From positions 1 to 5,022 of the forward strand of contig CAYGWP010000136.1 in assembly GCA_964353455.1 (NCBI GenBank): 5,022 bases of DNA, in the 5' to 3' direction. The notes under the pieces were generated by a model, which saw only the letters and a program-made list of their open reading frames with translations, was not told the DNA's origin and did not search any database. A program made the translations under genes and the position numbers. Positions 1 to 5,022 of the stretch are shown in pieces. The number at the start of each line of letters is the position of its first letter. Positions within the stretch are counted from its first letter, which is position 1. This DNA comes from CAYGWP01 sp964353455. GTDB taxonomy: Bacteria > Planctomycetota > Phycisphaerae > FEN-1346.

Positions 1-1272
1 ACGGACCGCCTCGTCCAGCGCGGCCTTGCGTACGCCATCGTTGACGAGGCCGACTCGGTCCTCATCGACGAGGCCGTCACGCCACTTATCATCTCCGGCG
101 AGGCGCCCAACCCCGAGCAGGTCCAGGCATTCCGCGACTCCGTGGCACTCTCGATGCAACTGGTGGCCCCGCGCGACTACAAGGTCAACGAGCGGTACCG
201 CGAGGTGGACCTGACCGACGCCGGCAAGGAGCGCCTGGCCGAACTCGCCAAGGATCTCGGCGGCGTCTGGGCGGGGGCCCGCCGGCGAGAGGAACTGGTC
301 GTCCAGGCCCTCACGGCCCGCCAGTTCTACGTCCGCGATAAGCAATACATCGTTGACGGTGAGAAAGTGGTGATTGTAGATGAGTTCACTGGCCGATTGA
401 TGCCCGACCGCGAGTGGCGCGAGGGACTCCACCAGGCCATTGAGGCCAAGGAGTTGCTCGAGGTCAACCCGCCCAAGGACACTTACGCCCGCCTCAGTTT
501 CCAGCGGTTCTTCCGCCTCTACCGCAAACTCTCGGGCATGACCGGCACGGCCGCCGAGGGCTGGCGCGAGTTCTGGCAGATCTATCACCTGCCCGTCGTC
601 ACGCTGCCGACGAACCGCCCGTGCATCCGCCGGCGCCTGACGGACCGCGTCTTCGCCACCGAGGAGGCCAAGTGGAAGGCCATCGTTGATGATATCCGCC
701 GCGTCAACCAGACCGGACGGCCCGTCCTGGTCGGCACACGCAGCGTCGGCGCGAGCGAACGACTCAGCCGCATGCTCACGGAAGTGGGCCTCGAAAACCA
801 GGTCCTCAACGCCGTCCGCCACAAGGAAGAGGCACAGGTCATCGCCGCCGCAGGCCAGCCCGGCAAGATCACGGTGGCGACGAACATGGCCGGCCGCGGC
901 ACGGACATCAAACTCGGCGCAGGCGTCGCCGAGTCGGGCGGCCTTCACGTCCTGGCCACAGAGCGGCACGAGGCCGGACGCATCGACCGACAACTCTTCG
1001 GCCGCTGCGCGCGCCAGGGCGACCCAGGCACGTGCCAGGCCATCGTCAGCCTCGAAGACGAACTCGTGAGGCGCCACGCGCCGCACATCGCATCTTCGCT
1101 GCGGCGCCGTTACGGCGGCCGCGAGAGCGAAGTCCGCTCGCGCATCGCCCGCATTGCCTTCAACATCGCCCAGCGCCGCGCCGAACGGATGGCCCTCAGC
1201 CAGCGCAAGGGCGTCCTACAGTCCGACAACTGGCTCGACCAGTACCTCGGCTTCGCCGGCAGCGAGCGCTGA
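1..1272 (+). CDS. secA: SecA-family preprotein translocase ATPase, short form (5' end outside window)
   Basis: This is the C-terminal 423 residues of a SecA-type DEAD motor ATPase, which in canonical form pushes unfolded preproteins through SecYEG. The frame is open from base 1. In visible-residue numbering, NBD1 motif II reads DEADSVLIDEA (15-25) followed by TPLIISG. A preprotein cross-linking domain of somewhat reduced length leads to YIVDGEK and VDEFTGR (about 126-132). GMTGTA (179-184), the PTNRP strand, TNMAGRGTD (294-302), GGLHV, TERHE and the motif VI segment GRCARQGD (334-341) are all present, so the motor looks functional. Motif VI has Ala where GRSGRQGD has Gly; both Arg are kept. 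The protein ends about 80 residues after motif VI, within the first helix region of the scaffold domain, so the helical wing and zinc-binding tail are absent. No continuation is visible in any frame downstream, only palindromic spacer. It is most likely a naturally short paralogue rather than the housekeeping SecA. The family call is firm; the role is not. Confidence 0.93.
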   Translation, partial: TDRLVQRGLAYAIVDEADSVLIDEAVTPLIISGEAPNPEQVQAFRDSVALSMQLVAPRDYKVNERYREVDLTDAGKERLAELAKDLGGVWAGARRREELVVQALTARQFYVRDKQYIVDGEKVVIVDEFTGRLMPDREWREGLHQAIEAKELLEVNPPKDTYARLSFQRFFRLYRKLSGMTGTAAEGWREFWQIYHLPVVTLPTNRPCIRRRLTDRVFATEEAKWKAIVDDIRRVNQTGRPVLVGTRSVGASERLSRMLTEVGLENQVLNAVRHKEEAQVIAAAGQPGKITVATNMAGRGTDIKLGAGVAESGGLHVLATERHEAGRIDRQLFGRCARQGDPGTCQAIVSLEDELVRRHAPHIASSLRRRYGGRESEVRSRIARIAFNIAQRRAERMALSQRKGVLQSDNWLDQYLGFAGSER

Positions 1273-1284
1273 CCGCGGGTGTTT

Positions 1285-1312
1285 GCGCGGCGGGTCTCCC
1301 GACCCGCCGCGC
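1285..1312. repeat. Perfect 12-bp GC-rich palindrome just after the secA-like gene
   Basis: The left arm GCGCGGCGGGTC (1285-1296) is perfectly complementary to 1301-1312, with the 4-nt loop TCCC between them. It lies 12 nt after the SecA-like stop codon. No T-run follows (GCTATGCGAAATC), so it is not a standard intrinsic terminator, though it could slow polymerase or protect the 3' end of the mRNA. Its GC-rich arms and tiny loop resemble the dispersed REP-like palindromes common in planctomycete spacers; that comparison is from memory and untested. Confidence 0.7.
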
Positions 1313-1324
1313 TATGCGAAATCA

Positions 1325-1398
1325 TGTGCCACTGGTTGCTTGCAACCAGTGATCATTATCATCACGGCCCGCCCTTAGTCCTGGCGGGCCGTGGCACA
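1325..1398. repeat. 74-nt structured palindromic element (REP/MITE-like)
   Basis: The ends are an 8-bp perfect inverted repeat, TGTGCCAC (1325-1332) and GTGGCACA (1391-1398). Inside are two perfect hairpins. Arms 1330-1339 and 1342-1351 (CACTGGTTGC / GCAACCAGTG) have a 2-nt loop. Arms 1363-1373 and 1383-1393 (CACGGCCCGCC / GGCGGGCCGTG) have a 9-nt loop. The outer arms overlap the hairpin arms by a few bases, so the outer and inner pairings compete. No target-site duplication is obvious at the borders and there is no coding capacity. It could be a non-autonomous REP/MITE-type element or a structured regulatory or terminating RNA. The structure is certain; its nature is inferred. Confidence 0.65.
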
Positions 1399-1423
1399 CG
1401 TGCCCGCACGGTCCGACATTTCG

Positions 1424-1452
1424 TTGAATCGCTCCGCACGACCGGGTAAAAC
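1424..1452 (+). promoter_or_regulatory. Possible sigma70-type promoter giving a leaderless sulfatase mRNA
   Basis: A -35-like TTGAAT (1424-1429) and a -10-like TAAAAC (1447-1452) are separated by exactly 17 nt; each matches the consensus at four of six positions. The ATG of the sulfatase begins 8 nt after the -10 box, so transcription would start at or next to the A of the start codon. In agreement, no Shine-Dalgarno-like purine run is seen just upstream of that ATG. In GC-rich DNA such matches can be chance, so this is a modest-confidence prediction. Confidence 0.35.
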
Positions 1453-1459
1453 GTTTGTC

Positions 1460-2908
1460 ATGAAGACCATCTTCATCCTGATGGATTCGCTCAACCGGCA
1501 TTACCTCGGCCTCTACGGCCCGAGTTGGGTCCGCACGCCTAACCTGGAGCGGCTGGCCAGGCGCGGCACGGTCTTCGAGAACCACTTCTGCGGCTCCATG
1601 CCGTGCATGCCCGCCCGGCGCGAAATGATGACGGGGCGCCTTAACTTCCTTGAGGCCCCCTGGGGCCCCATCGAACCGTTCGACGACTGCCTCCCCGTGG
1701 AATTGCGGCAGAAGCGCGGCACGTACAGCCACCTCATCACCGACCACTACCACTACTGGCGGCCGATGGGCGAGTGCTACCACGAACTCTTCGATTCCTG
1801 GGAATTCCTGCGCGGACAGGAGCACGACCCGTGGCACGCCCTCGTCGGGGACCCCGGGACGCCCGTCCATCGCGGCCGTTACTCGCGGGCCTTCTGGGTG
1901 AACCGGCGGTGGATGAACACGGAGCGGGATGAGGATTACCCCACTCCTCAATGCTTCATCCGGGCAATGGAGTTCCTCCGCGACAACCACGCCGCCGACA
2001 ACTGGCACCTCCACCTGGAGGTCTTCGACCCGCACGAGCCGTTCGTCTGCCCGAAGCGGTATCTCGAAATGTACAATGATACATGGGATGGCCGCTACGA
2101 GTTCCAGTGGCCCGAGTACGCCCCCGTCCAGGAGGGGCCGGAGGCCGTCGAGCACGTCCGCAAGTGCTACGCCGCCACGCTCACGATGGCCGATGCCTGG
2201 CTCGGCAGGCTCCTCGACGCTCTGGACGAACTCGATGCCTGGCGCGACACGGTCGTCGTCCTCGCGTCCGACCACGGCCACATGCTCGGCGAGCACGGCT
2301 ACTGGGCGAAGAACTACATGTTCGACTACCACGAACTAATCCATATACCTATGATCGTCTGCACGCCCGATGCGGCAGGGGCCGGCCGGCGCGTCCGCGG
2401 ACTCACGGCAACCATGGACCTCATGCCGACCCTCATGGACCTCCACGGCGCCGAACTTCCGCCGCACGTCCACGGCAAATCGTTCCTGCACCTCCTGGAG
2501 CAGGACGGGCCGCACCACGACGCCGTCCTTTACGGCTATCACGGCAAAGACATCGGCATGACCGACGGGCGGCACACGTACTGCCGCCAGCCGCTCGACG
2601 GGTCGTTCCTTTACCATTATACGGCGATGCCGCGGCGGTACTTCGCGGCCCGCGATAAACTCGCCGCGGCCGAGACGGGCGATTTTCTCAAGCACGCGTA
2701 CGGCATCCCGGTGTACCGCGTGAAGGTCCCGTCGCACCGGCACCATGCGGCGCCGGACTATAATCCTATCTACGATATTCAATCAGACCCGCGGCAGGAG
2801 CGGCCGATACGCGATGCGCGCCTCGAGGCCGACCTGGCAGCGAGGATGCGCGAACTCCTCCTCCGCCACGACGCCCCCGAATGCCAGTTCGCCCGCGTGG
2901 GGCTATAG
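1460..2908 (+). CDS. Cys-type sulfatase (arylsulfatase A-like, alkaline phosphatase superfamily)
   Basis: This predicted 482-aa enzyme hydrolyses sulfate esters, probably on a sugar. The formylglycine signature is C-M-P-A-R at 49-53 followed by TGR at 58-60, so Cys49 should be oxidised to formylglycine by FGE or an anaerobic radical-SAM maturase. Metal-site motifs are visible: MDSLNRHYLGLYG at the N terminus (Asp9), FDPHEPF (189-195) and SDHGHMLGEHG (270-280), then Lys284 and a HIPMIV strand. The C-terminal subdomain is present, with the typical DLMPTLMDLHG helix (320-330). The frame is open back to a GTG at 1391, but that would add 23 unrelated residues and overlap the palindromic element; the ATG at 1460 starts right at the conserved first strand, so it is preferred. 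No signal peptide or membrane segment is seen, so a cytoplasmic location is inferred. The GH9 gene follows after 61 nt, suggesting joint use on a glycan. A phosphonate monoesterase or phosphodiesterase of the same superfamily is a less likely alternative. The exact substrate cannot be told. Confidence 0.93.
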   Translation: MKTIFILMDSLNRHYLGLYGPSWVRTPNLERLARRGTVFENHFCGSMPCMPARREMMTGRLNFLEAPWGPIEPFDDCLPVELRQKRGTYSHLITDHYHYWRPMGECYHELFDSWEFLRGQEHDPWHALVGDPGTPVHRGRYSRAFWVNRRWMNTERDEDYPTPQCFIRAMEFLRDNHAADNWHLHLEVFDPHEPFVCPKRYLEMYNDTWDGRYEFQWPEYAPVQEGPEAVEHVRKCYAATLTMADAWLGRLLDALDELDAWRDTVVVLASDHGHMLGEHGYWAKNYMFDYHELIHIPMIVCTPDAAGAGRRVRGLTATMDLMPTLMDLHGAELPPHVHGKSFLHLLEQDGPHHDAVLYGYHGKDIGMTDGRHTYCRQPLDGSFLYHYTAMPRRYFAARDKLAAAETGDFLKHAYGIPVYRVKVPSHRHHAAPDYNPIYDIQSDPRQERPIRDARLEADLAARMRELLLRHDAPECQFARVGL

Positions 2909-2969
2909 GCCGCGAACACGCATTTTGGCCGCGACCCAAAGGGTAGCGCGTCTTCTCTAGGGTCCCAAA
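2909..2969. other. 61-nt spacer between sulfatase and GH9 genes
   Basis: No terminator or clear promoter is visible. An 8-nt direct repeat GGCCGCGA occurs at 2908-2915 and 2927-2934. Only weak short hairpins exist (ACCC/GGGT around 2934-2944). A poor ribosome-binding candidate, AGGG at 2959-2962, lies 7 nt before the GH9 ATG. The short gap without a terminator favours co-transcription of the two genes, but a weak internal promoter cannot be excluded. Confidence 0.5.
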
Positions 2970-3035
2970 ATGAAGACCATATGCATTGCCTTCGCCGCGC
3001 TGGTCGCATTGCCGGCGTCTCATCTCGCCTTTGCC
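2970..3035 (+). other. Predicted Sec signal peptide of the GH9 protein
   Basis: The first 22 residues show a Lys at position 2, a hydrophobic core rich in Ala, Leu and Val (about 4-21), and an A-F-A motif at 20-22 just before AEMPP, fitting a type I signal peptidase site. There is no Cys at the expected +1 position, so it is not a lipoprotein. The protein should reach the periplasm or outside. The upstream sulfatase has no such leader. Confidence 0.85.
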
Positions 3036-4811
3036 GCCGAGATGCCGCCGGCCGTGACCGCCAAGTCGCCCGTCCGCATCTGGGTGGACCAGATCGGCTA
3101 CCGCACCGCCTCGCGCAAGATCGTCATCGTGGCGAGCGACCAGCCATTGCCGGCGGACTTGGCCATTGAAGTCTGCGATGCGAAGACCCTGCGGCCGGTC
3201 TGGGTCCTGAAGGACCACGCCGCGGCCCTCAAGCCGTACAAGAACGGGCAGAAGGACGGCGAGTCGGGCGAGTACCTGGCCCACCTCGACCTTTCGGACC
3301 TGAAGATGCCCGGCCGGTACTTCGTGGCCGTCGTCCGTCAGGACCGCGAGCGGTCGTATGCCTTCAGCATCGGCCCCGACGTGTACCGCGCCCCCGGTTT
3401 CGCCTCGTGGAAGGCCTTCTACTACAACCGGGCCGACCATGAGATTCCCGAGAAGTACGGCGGCCTGTGGACGCACAAGATGGACCATCGCGGCCCGAAC
3501 CAGGCCACCGAGGCCCGCGTTTATAAGTGGACCGGCGCGCCGCACTACGACCCCGTGGGCAAGGAGGTCGCCGACCCGGCGCCCCACGACGTCTCCGGCG
3601 GATGGTGGGATGCTGGCAACTTTGATAAGTACATGGGTAATACCACGAATTGCCACAACGAACTCCTCCTGGGCGTGCAACTCCTGGGCGACGCCCCGAA
3701 GGACGGAGACCTCGCCATCCCCGAATCGGGCAACGGCGTCCCGGACGTCCTCGACGAGGTCCGCTGCGGCACCGAGTGGATCATCCGCATGGGGACGCCC
3801 GACGGCGCCGCCTTCGGCCGCGCGTACGAGAAGCCCGCGTGCCCGCCCGAGGCCGACGCCAGGCCCGTCATGCTCACCCAGCAGACCAGCGGCGCCACGA
3901 TGAACCGCGCAGCCTGCCTCGCCTACGCAAGCGTCGTCTGGACGGAGCGGCGCCTCGACCCCGCCTTCGCCAAGCGGTGCATGGAAGAATCGCTGAAATC
4001 GTGGAACCTGCTCCAGGCCAAGCCGCACCCCTGGCCGGCCGATCCGAAGGACCCGAAGAAACCCGCCTACACGGGCGAGTGGTTCTTCGCCAACTACGAC
4101 CGCTGCCGCGCTCTGGCCGCCGCCTGCTACTTCCGCGCCACGGGCAAGCCGGAGTATCACGATGTGGTTCGCCAGGCCTTCGCCCAATGGAAAAGCATCA
4201 AGCCGGGCGAGGACACCGACCTGTACTCCATCATCCAGGTTTATATCCACACGCCTGGGGCCGATGCCGACCTTGCGGCACGCATGAAGAAAATGATATG
4301 CGATGCCGCCGACGCGGTCGTCAAGCAGACCGGCGAGGGACGCGGATACATAGCCGCGCCGCGCGGATACTGGTGGGGGAGCAACCGGATGGTCGGCCAG
4401 CCGGGCCTGAACTGCCTCCTTGCGGCGGAGTTTGCCGCCGACCCTGCCTCACGCCAGCGGTACCTGGAGACCGCCGAGGAGTTCGTCCATTACCTCTACG
4501 GCCGCAACCCGCTCGGCCTCTGCTACCTCTCGAACATGAAGTCGTTCGGCGCCGAGAACTCCGTCATGGTGATGTTCCACTCGTGGGTGGGCAAGGACAA
4601 CGACAAGGCCTCCGAGAAATACATCGGCGAGGGGCCCGGTAAGATCGGCCCGTTCCCCGGCATGGTGGTAGGCGGGGTCAACGGCGGAATGAAGAAGTAC
4701 GTCGACGACCTGGACTGGCGGAAGAAGTGCTGGGAATTCAACGAGCCCTGCCTGACCTACCAGAGCCCCTGCGCCGCGATGATGATATATTGCGGACTGA
4801 AGCTGAAGTAG
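2970..4811 (+). CDS. Secreted glycoside hydrolase family 9 protein with N-terminal Ig-like (CelD_N-type) domain
   Basis: A 613-aa exported protein of the GH9 family, whose members are inverting beta-glycanases, mainly endoglucanases, cellobiohydrolases and some glucosaminidases. A signal peptide occupies residues 1-22. An Ig-like domain follows (about 34-135), opening with VRIWVDQIGY. The (alpha/alpha)6 catalytic domain runs from about 140 to the end: FYYNRAD (150-156), DVSGGWWDAGNFDKY (207-221), IPESGNGVPDVLDE (250-263), YGRNPLG (510-516), GPFPGMVVGGVN (560-571) and NEPCLTYQSPCA (591-602). Glu592 fits the general acid. Asp214 matches the first Asp of the DAGD motif, but the second, normally the catalytic base, is Asn217. 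The usual H-H-R substrate segment reads FHSW (536-539), a form I recall from other GH9 subgroups. Length is normal for this architecture and the frame is intact. The ATG at 2970 is supported by the signal peptide; its ribosome-binding site is weak. Family is firm, but substrate and catalytic competence are open. Confidence 0.92.
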   Translation: MKTICIAFAALVALPASHLAFAAEMPPAVTAKSPVRIWVDQIGYRTASRKIVIVASDQPLPADLAIEVCDAKTLRPVWVLKDHAAALKPYKNGQKDGESGEYLAHLDLSDLKMPGRYFVAVVRQDRERSYAFSIGPDVYRAPGFASWKAFYYNRADHEIPEKYGGLWTHKMDHRGPNQATEARVYKWTGAPHYDPVGKEVADPAPHDVSGGWWDAGNFDKYMGNTTNCHNELLLGVQLLGDAPKDGDLAIPESGNGVPDVLDEVRCGTEWIIRMGTPDGAAFGRAYEKPACPPEADARPVMLTQQTSGATMNRAACLAYASVVWTERRLDPAFAKRCMEESLKSWNLLQAKPHPWPADPKDPKKPAYTGEWFFANYDRCRALAAACYFRATGKPEYHDVVRQAFAQWKSIKPGEDTDLYSIIQVYIHTPGADADLAARMKKMICDAADAVVKQTGEGRGYIAAPRGYWWGSNRMVGQPGLNCLLAAEFAADPASRQRYLETAEEFVHYLYGRNPLGLCYLSNMKSFGAENSVMVMFHSWVGKDNDKASEKYIGEGPGKIGPFPGMVVGGVNGGMKKYVDDLDWRKKCWEFNEPCLTYQSPCAAMMIYCGLKLK

Positions 4812-4841
4812 GAGCCAGACGAGAGCATGGACCGTTTGGCG

Positions 4842-4857
4842 GCGGGGCTTGCCCCGC
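4842..4857 (+). terminator. Perfect GC hairpin downstream of GH9, possible terminator
   Basis: GCGGGGC (4842-4848) pairs perfectly with GCCCCGC (4851-4857) around a TT centre, in practice a 6-bp stem with a CTTG loop. It starts 31 nt after the GH9 stop codon. No T-tract follows, so termination would have to be factor-dependent or inefficient. It is similar in style (GC-rich arms, very short loop) to the palindrome at 1285-1312, so it may equally be a dispersed REP-like repeat. Confidence 0.35.
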
Positions 4858-4871
4858 GCGTGCGCTTCCGG

Positions 4872-4934
4872 GACCGAGGACCGGAGACAGCGAACATTGA
4901 ACATCCAACATCGAACGTACAACGTTGAATGATT
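4872..4934. repeat. Degenerate heptanucleotide array 1 (about nine 7-nt units)
   Basis: Reading from 4872 in steps of seven gives nine units that all begin with a purine then A, and eight of them have C third. The first three are GC-rich (for example GACCGAG); the core units at 4893-4927 are the most alike (AACATTG, AACATCC, AACATCG, then AACGTAC and AACGTTG). The array ends in an A-rich run at 4935-4940. No ORF with coding character covers it. The type of repeat resembles low-complexity spacer arrays I recall from planctomycete and verrucomicrobial genomes; function unknown. Confidence 0.7.
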
Positions 4935-4958
4935 AAAAAATAACACTTCGGCGGGTAA

Positions 4959-4993
4959 GAATTGAAAATCGAGAGTTGAAAGTCAAAAATTAA
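4959..4993. repeat. Degenerate heptanucleotide array 2 (five 7-nt units, AT-rich)
   Basis: Five consecutive units starting at 4959 fit R-A-R-T-Y-R-A (GAATTGA, AAATCGA, GAGTTGA, AAGTCAA, AAATTAA). The unit length equals that of array 1, but the base composition is more AT-rich and the phase differs. It is flanked by two near-identical 11-mers, CGGCGGGTAAG (4949-4959) and CGGCGGGCAAG (4999-5009), set exactly 50 nt apart. The array may continue or repeat beyond the window. Confidence 0.6.
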
Positions 4994-5022
4994 TTTCACG
5001 GCGGGCAAGTCTTTCAACGGCA

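Larger units (their letters stand above)
4812..5022. other. Non-coding spacer after GH9, no gene seen
   Basis: These 211 nt up to the window edge hold the GC hairpin and the two heptanucleotide arrays and no credible coding region. Minus-strand frames crossing it translate the arrays into low-complexity Cys/Phe/Val-rich strings and run antisense into the GH9 gene, so they are not taken as genes. Composition falls from strongly GC-rich to AT-rich after about 4928. A promoter for a gene to the right of the window could lie here, but none is clear. Confidence 0.7.

Noticed and set aside
1391..1459. GTG start extending the sulfatase by 23 residues
   Set aside because: The added residues do not look like a signal peptide or a sulfatase N terminus, the GTG lies inside the inverted repeat, and the ATG at 1460 begins directly at the conserved first strand.
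1273..1459. Possible continuation of SecA after a frameshift
   Set aside because: No frame after 1272 shows scaffold or wing sequence; the DNA is palindromic spacer until the sulfatase.
1322..2332. Minus-strand open frame of about 336 codons opposite the sulfatase
   Set aside because: No motif, low-complexity composition, and its downstream end (low-coordinate side) reads into the palindromic element. It is the shadow of the sulfatase codons.
1460..2980. The same 11 bases (ATGAAGACCAT) at the starts of the sulfatase and GH9 genes
   Set aside because: Both encode the common start M-K-T-I and the identity ends immediately after, so coincidence is the simplest explanation.
2766..4250. Long open frame on the minus strand (about 494 codons) opposite the GH9 gene
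   Set aside because: It is antisense to a gene with clear GH9 motifs, has no recognisable domain, and is rich in Gly, Val, Arg and Ala as expected for the mirror of a GC-rich coding frame.
4449..5017. Minus-strand frames covering the heptanucleotide arrays
   Set aside because: They translate repeats into low-complexity strings and then run antisense into GH9. No start region or domain supports them.
4872..5022. Possible CRISPR array from regularly spaced repeats
   Set aside because: The repeat unit is only 7 nt and degenerate, and the 11-mer occurs twice only; there is no 23-47-nt repeat with unique spacers and no cas gene.

Overview
The window is high-GC bacterial DNA with three genes on the + strand, packed closely and separated by short, repeat-rich gaps. 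Three things suggest the PVC superphylum, most likely a planctomycete: a short SecA-like ATPase, a Cys-type sulfatase next to a family 9 glycoside hydrolase, and spacers carrying GC-rich palindromes and degenerate heptanucleotide arrays. This is inference from gene content and style; there is no rRNA or marker phylogeny here.

Layout. Positions 1-1272 hold the 3' part of a SecA-family ATPase gene whose start lies before the window. Its motor motifs are intact, but the protein stops early in the helical scaffold region and has no room for a helical wing domain or C-terminal zinc tail. The 187-nt gap after it (1273-1459) is almost entirely palindromic: a perfect 12-bp hairpin (1285-1312), then a 74-nt element (1325-1398) with terminal inverted repeats and two inner hairpins. 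A plausible sigma70-type promoter (1424-1452) follows, placed so that the next mRNA would be leaderless.

Positions 1460-2908 encode a sulfatase (482 aa) with the C-M-P-A-R formylglycine site and no signal peptide. After 61 nt, 2970-4811 encodes a secreted glycoside hydrolase of family 9 (613 aa: signal peptide, Ig-like CelD_N-type domain, catalytic domain). Its diagnostic DAGD motif reads DAGN, so the expected catalytic base is changed. The last 211 nt hold no convincing gene. They contain a perfect GC-rich hairpin and two arrays of degenerate 7-nt repeats, with a sharp shift toward AT.

How the parts may work together. The sulfatase and GH9 genes share orientation and a short gap, so they may form one polysaccharide-use unit acting on a beta-linked, possibly sulfated glycan: the GH9 exported, the sulfatase apparently acting inside on imported fragments. 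The SecA-like gene looks separate from this unit, divided from it by the palindromic gap.

Nothing here proves an entirely new system. The most unusual items are the wing-less SecA paralogue, the GH9 with an altered catalytic base, and the two structured spacers.
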